A stretch of DNA of 64,000 nucleotides from Polytrichum commune (lineage: Eukaryota > Streptophyta > Polytrichopsida > Polytrichales > Polytrichaceae): positions 40,315,554-40,379,553 of the forward strand of contig OX485803.1 in the NCBI GenBank assembly GCA_950295325.1, read 5' to 3'. Position numbers and translations under genes: made by a program. The notes beneath the pieces were generated by a model, which was not told the origin of the DNA, did not search any database, and worked only from the letters and a program-made list of their open reading frames with translations. Shown one piece after another: positions 50,223 to 60,378 of this stretch (positions are counted from its first letter, which is position 1; every line of letters begins with the position of its first letter).

Positions 50223-51113
50223 ATGATTTCCGCTATGTCTCCCGACAATGAGGAGAAGCGATCTGCCACATCCGACGCAAGCTGCTCCGGAGAATGCAGC
50301 AGCTCCAGCACTAATCGCGAAGCACTGCTTGATCGGGAGGAGATGATGGTCGACGATCGCTTGCCTGAAGTACATCATGAGCAGCGAAGGCGTGCACCTT
50401 GCGATGTCGATGCTGTGCAACAACGTCCCTCTGAAAATGCGGCACCACAGCAATATGGAAGCATTATCATGAGAGAAGAAGTAGCCGTCGTTTCTGCCCC
50501 GAAGAAGTATCGAGGGGTAGTGTACAACATAAATACAAACAAGTGGGAGGCCCATGTGTGGGATGCGCATAAAGTACAGAAGCAAGACGCTGCTTCCCGG
50601 GGGACAAAGAGAGTTAAAGCCGGCGTGCAGATCTACCTCGGCCAGTACCACACTTGTGAGGAAGCTGCCGCAGTGCATGACATGGCAGCCATCAAGATGG
50701 GGTTAATTCAAGGCAATATGTTCACAAATTTGGGCAGTTGCTCAAGGCCATCATACTCACTCAACTTCCCAGTGGAAGCCTACGAGGGTGAGGTTTTGGA
50801 GTACCAGGACTGGAGTGCGAGGGATTATCTATGGAAGCTGCGGAAGGGCGGCGTGGGCTTCAGCAGGGGCTCCTCGGCCATGAAAGGCGTGAGCTGGAAG
50901 AAGTTTGACGCGAGATACTCATCGAAAGACGGCGGAGTGAAGCGCGAGTTCCATCTGGGTCTCTTCGAGGACGAAGAGATGGCCGGTGGGCACTACGACT
51001 TGGCGCTGCTGTTCTTCAAAGGGGAAGACGCCATCACCAACTTCAGGCCCAGCCTGTACTCGGAGGTGGAGGTCGCCGAGTATGGCCGCCATTTACTCGA
51101 GAGAACAAATTAA
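50223..51113 (+). CDS. Divergent intronless AP2 transcription factor with two AP2 domains
   Basis: A single 296-codon exon. The first AP2 domain (about residues 95-170) has KYRGVVYN, NKWEAHVWD (compare YEAHLWD of AP2-R1), an insertion of AP2-R1 type, QIYLGQYHTCEEAAAVHDMAA and NMFTNL. A linker RDYLWKLRKGGVGFSRGSS resembles the AP2/ANT inter-repeat linker. The second domain (about 218-275) has MKGVSWKKFDARY, FHLGLFEDEEMAGGHYDLAL and FKGEDAITNF. This places it with the AP2/AINTEGUMENTA group, nuclear DNA-binding regulators of development. The N-terminal ~90 residues are Ser/Glu-rich and unrecognised. Oddities: no introns, although this group is normally intron-rich, and several changed consensus residues (MKGV for YRGV in domain 2). 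It may be an old retrocopy or a lineage-specific family. Confidence 0.88.
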   Translation: MISAMSPDNEEKRSATSDASCSGECSSSSTNREALLDREEMMVDDRLPEVHHEQRRRAPCDVDAVQQRPSENAAPQQYGSIIMREEVAVVSAPKKYRGVVYNINTNKWEAHVWDAHKVQKQDAASRGTKRVKAGVQIYLGQYHTCEEAAAVHDMAAIKMGLIQGNMFTNLGSCSRPSYSLNFPVEAYEGEVLEYQDWSARDYLWKLRKGGVGFSRGSSAMKGVSWKKFDARYSSKDGGVKREFHLGLFEDEEMAGGHYDLALLFFKGEDAITNFRPSLYSEVEVAEYGRHLLERTN

Positions 51114-52865
51114 GATTCTCTCATATTAGTAGAGCAGCATCGAAGCACTCGAGATTCATTTTTTAAGCAAATAATGTTTAGGACTTGAGGGATTCAACTT
51201 GCCAGTCACTTGACGTCGAACATATAGGAATGCAGTCGACAGGAACATGAAATTTGTAAACAATCTGTACAAAGCACGCGTCCCCCGTGGCAACTGTAAC
51301 ACACAAGATTGCATTTTGAAGATTCAATAGCAGAGTAACATACTGAACGCACAGTTCTTCATCTACAAGTTTGTTAGTAAACCACATACCCAGTTGAATG
51401 CCTACTGATTTTTCAACACACTGAAAAGGGACTGAAACCCACCACATTGTGATTTGTTTGTTTGTTAAACCTACTGCAAATTTTATGTGGTAGAAAATCG
51501 TATCTATTATGTGTTGTCATTTATTTGTACTTTTGGCGCGGATGGAAGGGAGTACAATATGGATGAATTATGGAGTTAGGAGATTCAAGTTATTGTGGAG
51601 GTGTATCAATTTCAATGTTTCATTTCATATCATAAAGCAATCAATCTAGGGTGCTGTTGAATGCTGCAATAAGTCCCCCCCCCCCAAACTACCAATGCAT
51701 GACTAGGGGGAAGATTGAACCCAGAGCTTAACCCTAACCCTTTATGTTATTCAAGACCACATTGCACGGTTGGAGGTCCTTCTTGAGAAGAGAATAATTT
51801 TTTAAGGGGAGTGTGCAAGGTTGTCATGGTTTAAATTCTTTACATTAAACGTATACCCTTCTTATTAGAAATTTCAACAATTCAAGTTCTAGCTCTAAAT
51901 TAACTTCTCAAGATGGTGACCCCTACTTTAAACAAGAATTCTCAACATCATTGGATCTTGGTGTTTAAAGTACACTAAGTTAGTCATCAAGGATGAAGGG
52001 AAACCATCTTGTTTATTTCGGTACATATCCCATGATAGGTTTATTTTGGTTGGACCCCGTTAGACTAATTTGGGGCTTTGGTGCCATTTTGACTAAATCT
52101 TACCCTTAAGTTATTATACTAAATATGATGTTTAGTGTCACTTACCATTTGGAGACACACAATGCTATATCTTCTTACTATTGATGTAATGTTTTACCAA
52201 GTAAACAATTGTTAATGTTCTATAATGTCCAAACAAACACTTTGACATTTCTTGATAAAATATGAGATATATAGTTTATAAACATAACAATGCGTTATTT
52301 CAAATAGTAAGTGTCACTAAATACAATATCTAGTGTAATACTTGACCACAGAAATGATATTCATATTAGAATTTTTATAAATAAATCCTAATGATAACTT
52401 GCACTAAGGGTGGTTTCACATGTAATTTATCGCAATAACTTAAAACTATACAAGTCCTTGCTCTAAGTCTTATATTTTGAAACTTTGAAACACGAGGTCA
52501 CATGGACATTGAGGCAAATGTTGTTCCAAAGTTCCAAACAATTGGCTGGCGATGACAACATGTTAAACATATGCCAGACGGTTTTGCAAGATGACTCGGG
52601 AAATTGGTTCATAATATGCACGTACAGGCTCAATGGACAAGGACAACACATGCTCCAACTAGTCCTCTTACAAAAAAATTACTTCCAAGAAAACGATTAT
52701 ACAGTACAGTGCATTTGACAATCATAATTACATGATTAGATTCTCTTCTAATCACAAAAACAGGTAATTAAAATGATTTCTACACACTTAGTGCTTTTAA
52801 TTGCAGTGACTTCCACTGGTCCATTTAATATTTGCATTTACTCTACAAGTATGGCCTTAGATCTT
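51114..52865. other. Region 3' of the AP2 gene, no gene recognised
   Basis: The AP2 3' UTR presumably lies in the first few hundred bases. The minus frame 51178-51447 and the 52.4-52.7 kb frames are unrecognised. There is a short C-run at 51668-51676. Confidence 0.45.
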
Positions 52866-52869
52866 TTAA

Positions 52870-53180
52870 GGTAGAGGGGCCCTTTCCCGCTCGGGTCTTT
52901 AAACCGCTCACTAGACCTATCCAAACAAGAGGTACATTATAGCTTCCAACCTCAAATTTCTATGTAATCATGGTGTACATTTTTGGGGTGAGTGGTTTTG
53001 GGTACCCCTATGAGTTCTCCTTCCAAAATTCATAACTAATTCAATATTAATCCAAAATTAATTATTCCAATTGGTCCAATTTCCAATGTACTTTGCACAT
53101 CTTCCAAGATTGATTCCCCCTTAATAACTCCCCAATGAACATGCCAATCTGAAATTCGAGCGGGAAAGGGCCCCTCTACC
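52870..53180. mobile_element. Small TIR element, GGTAG-type ends
   Basis: GGTAGAGGGGCCCTTTCCCG starts at 52870 and its exact reverse complement ends at 53180 (24 bp perfect). TTAA lies on the left and TTAT on the right. It is 311 bp and non-coding. The GGTAG terminus and TTAA-like flank group it with the element at 10624 and perhaps 9471. Confidence 0.75.
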
Positions 53181-53184
53181 TTAT

Positions 53185-54177
53185 ACCCATGGACTCAAGT
53201 GGGAAAAGTTATGGTGGACTTTTGGTCGAATGGAAGTCAAACAATAAACTCCTCTTCACTAAAAGTGAACTAATTTGATATGTGATCAACCAATTAAACT
53301 TGTCATCAAATCTGTGGAATGTGCCTTGAAATATTTCAAACAGGTAAACCAAAAGCTATTAAGAATTTAAAGCCGATATTCCCCTAGTTTTTGCATGTCA
53401 AGTTCATCATATTTGGAGCTGTGATTGAGCATTTCCAATCTCCAAACTGGGTTACTATGAAATTATATTAAATCAGATTAGTTTCAGAGAAAAGCACGAG
53501 CAACAACTGAGATGGATCCTAGTAAATTAACATTGCACATTGTATGAAATTTCCACTCATAGTATTATAAACAAAGAGGTTACTATTTATGTCAAAATAT
53601 CACGGTTATAAGATACTAGTGGGTGTATTTCCAAATATTCGCCACCCTCACTGCTCATTGCTCATTGTTCACTGCTCACATGTTAGCACTCCCCTTTGTA
53701 CATAGTATGAAGAGTCCACCCCAAGGCATTCCTCACAAATGATCTCAAACAAAGGAGATCCGACACTGGCAACTCTCTGATCCCTATACCATTCGCCATT
53801 TGAAAACCTCCACTAGTGGGTAGTTCTTTAGCTAATGCCATCAATTTCACCCCATGTGGTGATGTTCACCTAGTTGAAAATGGCACACGATGCACATGTT
53901 GCAAAATCATCATGTAAGAATTCAATGTTAGTGTTAGAGACGGAGAGAGGCTAGAACATGAGCATGAGCATGAGTATGCCCCTATTACCAATTTTATTTG
54001 GACCTGCCAGTACTTTATGGGAATTCGTTAAAGTGATCCTTAGACCCCTATAACCAAGTTTTCATGAGGGTTGCCCGTTCGAATATTTACGTTGCCCGTT
54101 GTAATTTTTATGTTGCCCATTTCACGACATGGTAGGGTGTGACAAATGGGGTTGAATTGCTTTAAGGGGGCTCACAA
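53185..54177. other. Intergenic, nothing recognised
   Basis: AT-rich sequence with a short local reiteration of CACTGCTCATTGCTCATTG near 53650. No open frame of note. Confidence 0.4.
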
Positions 54178-54590
54178 AGAATGTAGATGAGATAATTTCA
54201 TAAATATTGGCAAAAATAAATTAAAAATGAGACTAGAATTTGTTTGCATCTCATGTGAAACTTGGAAAGTTGAGGGCTTTAGCTCGGCCCTAGTACAACA
54301 CAATACTAGTCTTGAATGGCAAAGCCCATATGTAGATAAGAGAATTTCATGAATATTGAAAGAAAGAAATTTGAAATCGGAATTCATTTGCACTTTATGT
54401 GAATTTTTTGAAGGTTGAGGGATTGAGCTTGGCACTAACATTGCACAATGTCTTGAAGGACAAGCTCATGTATATGTAGATGAGAGAATGCCATGTATAT
54501 CAAAAAAAATAAAATTAATTGAAATTCATTTGGACCTTCTATGTAACTTGGAAGGTTAAACTGTGGCTTTGTCACTTGTTAATAGCAAAG
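54178..54590. repeat. Three-unit degenerate tandem repeat, ~150-bp period
   Basis: Units near 54180, 54330 and 54475 share ATGTAGAT(G/A)AGA, a CAT(A/G)(A/T)ATAT run, AA(T/A)TTGAAAT.., GAA(T/A)TCATTTG / TTTGCA, (C/T)TATGTGAA, TTGGAAGGTTGAGG-type words and GGC(A/C)AAGC.CATATGTAGATGAG. No coding potential. Confidence 0.65.
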
Positions 54591-57240
54591 TTGTTGGACA
54601 TGACTTTGCTAGATCACCTCATAATATGTTGCTAAATTAAAAAGAATTTCAACCAATCATAAGTGCACAATTTTTTATCACAAGGAAGCAAGTTCCCAAT
54701 AATATGAACTTTGCATGCAATTAATTGAAAATGGTTATTAGTAGCCAAACGCTAGAAACAAGATTTTAAGGCCTACTTACCTTACCTTTAAGCAAATTCT
54801 AAGCTGAATCTAATTGTTGCAAGCGGAGAATACCTGAGTGGGAGGCTTTAAATGGCCTATTCTTCATATAAGAATACATCTAAAGAGCCTACTCTATTTT
54901 TCGGGAAGTGGTGGCCTTGTGGTCTTGATTGGCAATGAAATAAGGATTGTTTCATTTGTCTCAAAATTCAAAAAAGAAGAAAAAAAGCGCCTAATAATGC
55001 AATGTGTAATAAAGAAATAGATGTATGTATGTTTGTACACGTTTGAAGAATTCAAAGTGAGATTATGGGCAACTTCATATGGTCGATGTTTACAAACCTT
55101 ACTATTTGAAACTTTGATTTATATATATTGAGTTACATGCAACGCAATGATATCAATATTGGAATCCAATGGATTTAATGCAATATTCGTTTGTCAACTT
55201 TGTGACCTTCTAAGTTTCCACTGAGAGAAAGTGCCATATTTGTGACATTATTGTGCTCAATAAGTTGACAAAACGCATTAGTGTACTGGAGTCGAGAGTT
55301 CTGTTCAATCTTCCCTCGACTTCACTGTAACTCCGGCAGTTATCTCCGATTACATCACTTTGAATATGGCTGTGGCTGTGGATCAATGCCGACACACGGA
55401 AGTGATTTGAGTTAACAGCCAAATAATTAACCGTCATTCGATGACAATTCTCACATTATGAACATTGTCGAAGGCAAGCAACTTGTATGACAAAGACGAG
55501 CATTGCATAATATTGCCATATACTAGGAACTCTTAATTTAGAAATATTGTGAGTACTATTGATTTTAGAATATTCACTAGCCCGATAGATACATATATAT
55601 AGATTAAAGGGCGAAGTTACAGAGATTGACTTCAATTTCGTTAGTCTGGATTCAAGGTGAATTTGGGTTTGTAAAAGCAAGCATGTCATCCAAGAATTGG
55701 TTCGTCCACTTGCATATTTGTGGCAGTATTAATGCACAATAATGCCGGTGTCACAAATATTTGTGAGATAGAATACTTTCCTTGAATTGAAGTTTTACTC
55801 AAGCCCTTCAGTAATACAACAATGAGTCTCCTACATAATATACAAGTACTATATTCCTATGCCTAATACTCAAATCACCATGCTTTGCATCACTATATCT
55901 TACATAAGGTGGTTCTTACAACTTCCTATGTCTAGTATACTACATGCACAAGATACATATTAGAGAGATGCTTGTGTTGTATGTATCTTAGTGTCAACCT
56001 ACTTCCTTTAGAAGATTCTTGGATGAATATCGAACTAACAACTAGTTTAACACAAATGATTGGATGAACGTCATAGTAACACAATTTTGTTCATCAGGCA
56101 GCCACACATATTAGGTCCAACTATGAAATTGGACTGGACGAGAGTAATTATCATATTGAATTGGAAAGCCTGTACCTTTTGCTTGACGTGACAAGAAAAA
56201 AGTCTGCTCTTGTAGATTGAAGTGAAACAATGGAGAGCCTGCAGTAGTACCTTGTCAAACCAATTTAGAGCAGAGGCCATCAGGGTTCAACGCCAGGTTC
56301 TGTAACCCAAGATGATTCAAAACTCTGGAGTTTTTTTTTCTTGAAGAAGATTTCCGGAACTGCTCTCAATATGTTGTGATTTGCATCACGCAACTCGTAA
56401 CACACGGATACCAATGAAAAACATTTATGAGATGCCAACATCCGCAAAATGCAGATCTCAATTGCACACCTTTTATCTTGTTTGGTGCAATGAAAGTCCA
56501 TTGCCGCAAAGTAAGTAATACAACTACGACACCTCCCAAACGGCAAGCGCGCCCAAGCCAAAGAGCGAGAAGCCGGAGCATCAAGACCAGACACCTTAAA
56601 AACACTACGGTCACTTCGACCTAACCTTACCAACCTTTAAACGGCCAGAAACTAACAGAAGCACAACCCCTTAAGCAAATTCACACGCATTCATCGATCT
56701 CCATTACGAGTCCCTTCGAAATCAGGATCTAGATGGCACGCCTTCATGTTATTGCCTATTGCTTCAGTACTTGAACTGTGCTTTTGTCGGAAAATGTCTG
56801 AACTAGAAAGTTCCCAGTTCGTTATGTCTTTAATAATTAACTTGGATGCATCATAAGAGTGTTGCACATTCAGCACAGGAATAACATCAAATGGGCAATA
56901 CAACCACTCGTGAACCACTTATTTCCTACCATTCACGAATCATCTAAAAATCACATTACTTTCAGTCAATGATAAGTATCTGCTCAATACTGACTATATA
57001 TCTATACTATTGCAAGATCCTGCAAACTGGATTCATCACTGCTCTTACAAATTCACGAGGACGAGAGAACTCATGCCAAGATGAACTTGCAAAAGCTTTG
57101 CAAGAAGCACTTACAAACCTATCATGATAGATGGAGCCCCTCGCTCGGACGCAGTCGATCGCCTGTCTAGTACTAACTATGTAAACTATCTTCTCAATTT
57201 GATGTACCCGGTTCCATTCAATAAGCAAAACACTTCGACA
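54591..57240. other. Intergenic, no supported gene
   Basis: The minus frames at 55210-55437, 56280-56633 and 56691-57228 have a more balanced base composition than the surroundings but match nothing I know. They could be decayed exons on the minus strand, served by the left arm of the inverted duplication at 57.25 kb; that is speculation. Confidence 0.35.
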
Positions 57241-57244
57241 ACAG

Positions 57245-57890
57245 TTTCTCTCATGAAGATTAATCTGGCTAGCTATGATGTGAAAGAAATTAGTTTTGCA
57301 AATTAGCGTACATAAACAAATTCAAGACAAAGAAACTTGTTCTTCATTGCAAATAGGTGCACGTACCTGATCGATGAGAAGCAGATTACTTTTCACCACT
57401 TTGTGGAATCAATTCCTTGAATGTTTGCAGTGGCTAAAATGTGTGCAGAGCAAGCAACCTGTAGAGAGATACAGCTGTCACGCTGCTAACTCCACCCTGA
57501 TACCGAGGTCTAGCTTAATTGCTTGATTAAAAGCTTTGTTATTTGAGCAATTAAGCTAGACCTCGACATCAGGTGGAGTTTGGCACCCCTAGCCTCGAGG
57601 ACTAAGACATAATCTAAACTTCTACATTTATAAGCTGGATGGGAACCACAGATTTTTCCCTTTGCAGTTTGCTTGCTCTCTCTGCTTCATTGCGGCCGCT
57701 GCACACATTGTAGCAATCAACTGCATAAATTCGCGCAGAGTAACCTGCCTCTCATCGATCAGGTACGTGCACCAATTTGCAATGAAGAACATGTTGCTTT
57801 ATCTTGGTGTTTATTTGTGCATGCAGCATAACTTATCTCTTGTACATCGTAGGAAGTGATTGGGATTCTTGTTACGCTAGCATGTGAAGT
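57245..57890. repeat. Inverted duplication spanning the 5' region of the Dof-like gene
   Basis: The left arm (~57245-57523) and right arm (~57546-57890) are diverged reverse complements with indels. The best tract, TTCTTCATTGCAAAT-GGTGCACGTACCTGATCGATGAGA, is matched with one mismatch. In each arm, read outward from the centre, this contains a splice donor in the context ATCGATCAG|GTACGTGCACC, so both arms could act as divergent 5' leaders. The centre is a tight hairpin (57486-57581). Confidence 0.7.
57486..57581. repeat. Central hairpin of the inverted duplication
   Basis: CGAGGTCTAGCTTAATTGCT (57504-57523) pairs perfectly with its reverse complement at 57546-57565. The stem then continues through AACTCCACC / GGTGGAGTT with a small bulge. 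The loop is ~22 bp. Confidence 0.85.
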
Positions 57891-58176
57891 TGCGAATGCG
57901 GGCGGAAAGTGCTTAACTGCTGATCGAGGACCCAGTTCTACAGAATTCATACTCTATTTTGAATGCAGTGCAATGCGATGCTGCCTTTTGCTTTCCCTAG
58001 TTCTTTTTTCCTTTTCATTGGGAAAACTTTCATCATCAGCAAGATTAGGTGATGGTTATTATGATTTGCTGAATCGTCTAGTGTCTTACATAGATGATAA
58101 TTGTTGGGGTTCTTCCTAAATTCTTTCCATTGTGGTTAGCAAAGTGTTTCTGATTGCATACCTACTTGTTGTGCAG
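57763..58176 (+). other. Probable 5' UTR intron of the Dof-like gene
   Basis: A strong donor AG|GTACGTG follows 57762. An acceptor TTGTTGTGCAG ends at 58176, eight bases before the Dof start codon. The exon upstream (within ~57600-57762) would then be 5' UTR. An alternative acceptor (TTTGTGCATGCAG) near 57826 would make the first intron very short. Confidence 0.5.
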
Positions 58177-58184
58177 AAATCATC

Positions 58185-58610
58185 ATGGTGCCAGAGCCAC
58201 CCCACCTCGTTGGGAGGAGCATGTGCCTACGGTGCCATTCCAGGGACGTGCAATTTAGATATTTTAATAACAAGAAGGAAGACCAACCGCGCTATTGGTG
58301 CTACAGTTGCAACAAGTTTTACACACACGGTGGCAAGGTCCGAGATTCCAAACCTGTAGACATAAACCGGGCAGTCTCTCCCGTGGAACCCCTGGCAGTA
58401 GAAGGTGGTGAGTACGAGGTTGGCCAAGAAAACATTGACAATAAGGAGAAAGTGGTTTATGTTGGTGAGGGATCTGGACAGCTCCTGGGAAAACGAGCGG
58501 ATTCTGATGAATCAGAAGAAGCAGATACAAAATTGAGCCTACCTACAAAACGAACGAAAGCTACCACATTAAGGGCTTGGGTGAAGAAGCCAAAAGTTCA
58601 GCAAAGTTGA
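58185..58610 (+). CDS. Short Dof-type zinc-finger protein
   Basis: 141 residues. Residues 14-50 read as a Dof C2C2 finger: Cys14-X2-Cys17-X21-Cys39-X2-Cys42, with CLRCHSRDVQFRYFNN, QPRYWCYSC and FYTHGG aligned to the family's CPRCxSxxTKFCYYNN, QPRxFCKxC and YWTxGG. Spacing is exactly canonical, so zinc binding is likely. The C-terminal part of the domain is abnormal: the usual LRNVPVGGGCRK is KVRDSKPVDINR. The tail is acidic, then Lys-rich (LPTKRTKATTLRAWVKKPK), a possible nuclear localisation signal. Dof proteins bind AAAG-containing promoter sites; altered DNA binding is an inference. The start follows a splice acceptor, and an upstream leader intron is likely. Confidence 0.85.
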   Translation: MVPEPPHLVGRSMCLRCHSRDVQFRYFNNKKEDQPRYWCYSCNKFYTHGGKVRDSKPVDINRAVSPVEPLAVEGGEYEVGQENIDNKEKVVYVGEGSGQLLGKRADSDESEEADTKLSLPTKRTKATTLRAWVKKPKVQQS

Positions 58611-60375
58611 TTAGATTTCCAGCTACTGTAATCGCATTAGGTGTGAATGTGACCAATATGGTTTGGAGCTCTAATATTTATTATTTGCACAAGACTACAC
58701 AAAGTGGCAGGATTGGTGCAAGTATTCAGGCTATTAGAGATAAGAATTTCCATAGAGAGCACGAGGGCAGATCATTGAGGGGCCAGTGAGGGGATGTGCA
58801 CTGTCTTGTTTTGTGATGTTGTACCAAGCAAGGATCCCGTTCCTTGGAATAAAATACTCAATTCACCTCCTCCTAACATATTGCAAGGATGGATCATGGG
58901 GAGAACTTCAAGGATGCTTAAGTTGCAGATGTATTTTGGCGGATTCTCAAGGAAAGATGGATCATCCAGATGCGTAGGGTTTAGGAAGGTTTAGGGCTTA
59001 GAAAATAAATCATTACCTACAGTTCTCAGCTGAGGTCTTTCTGATCTGATTTTAATTTATTCTTATGCACATTAGAGCCGAGAAAGCTTACAGGTCGCCA
59101 ATGTCTACTTCTCAATTAGTTACGTCGAATTATGTATCTGTCGCAAGGATTATATTGCGCTTTTGTGATTTTTAGAGCTGCTCAAGACGATCTGCAATGG
59201 TGTTGTGTAAAAGTATGATTACCTGAATAATACTGAGATAAGGGTTGAACCTTTTCTGAGAGTTTCCAATTCGGAGAATTTAGAATGTTATGCTGTGGGT
59301 AATGATCGATGTCAGGGAGACATACATACATACATATATATATATATATGCACACTAATGTGAATATTCATATTTCCTGAGTGAATGTCTCATGGATGTG
59401 ACGACAGTATTTTGTGAACGAGGTTTAAAGGGAAGAGTTGGAATTCAGCATATATACTAGAAGCTTGCGAGCAATGAGATCGAACACAACCCTCAAACAG
59501 CTCGCTTTTTATGTCTCGACTCTTTCTACCGAGTCTGGTCTTTCGAAGGATACTTGATAAATCTTTTACTTGATAAGTCTTTTAAATCGTTCTGAGGGTT
59601 GTGTTTTTTTTCCTATTCAACATTAGCACCGTGATTGGGTTCGTCTCTAATCAAGGCTCCGTGACAAAGATAACTCCTTGTAATTACAAAGGGTTAGTAT
59701 AATCCGAGCTGATTTAGTCCCTGCCAGCTTTTATCTAGCACAGCAAGGTGTAAGGCCAGTTGTTGTTCTTGTGCAGAAATCATGGTGCAGTTTCATTACT
59801 GACAGGTTAGGAATTTCCATGACACAATGCATTGAGTTCCACCTAGGTGTAGTGCACTGTTTACATGAGTCGCACCACTCGAACTTCCTTACAGTGTGGC
59901 ATTGGTAGAAATCGGAGATGTAGGAATTATTTGTGTGATTAGTACACTGGAGGATAGACACAGCTTACACAACGTGCTATAAACAATCATATCCATATAG
60001 GAGTTCACAGCTTTGTTTATGGATTAGCATTCATTTCGTAAGTAGTGCAAGAAGCTGTATTTCATTTTTGTGTGTAATCTTTATACTATGTATATATTGC
60101 CATATATTTCCTAGGAACCACCTCAATTGTAGCTCGTGCTTTTCTCTGAAACTAATTTGATTACATTTAATTTCATGGTAACCCACTTTTGGAGATCTGA
60201 AATGCTCAAATAACAGCTGCAAATGTGATGAACTTGACATGCAAAAACTATGGAAATATAGGCTTTAAATTCTTAGTAGCTTTTAGCTTACCTGTTTGCG
60301 CAACATACAAGAGGATGGTAACCTCAGGGTCACAAAAAATAGAGATGGCACGAGGTCTTCAATCGGATGGGAAGG
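58611..60375. other. Region 3' of the Dof-like gene, no other gene recognised
   Basis: It contains the Dof 3' flank, a short TA microsatellite (~59330-59350) and a 13-bp inverted repeat (AACACAACCCTCA at 59483 and TGAGGGTTGTGTT at 59593). A stretch near 59772 (TTGTGCAGAAATCATGGTGC) copies the splice-acceptor/start-codon context of the Dof gene but leads into no finger. Confidence 0.45.
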
Positions 60376-60378
60376 AAT

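Noticed and set aside
50130-50678. 182-codon minus-strand frame
   Set aside because: It is antisense to the AP2 gene, whose plus frame carries recognisable domains. It is hydrophobic and meaningless as read.
56280-56633. 117-codon minus-strand frame with several Cys
   Set aside because: No recognisable motif, and no clear splice partners. It was kept only as a possible decayed exon.
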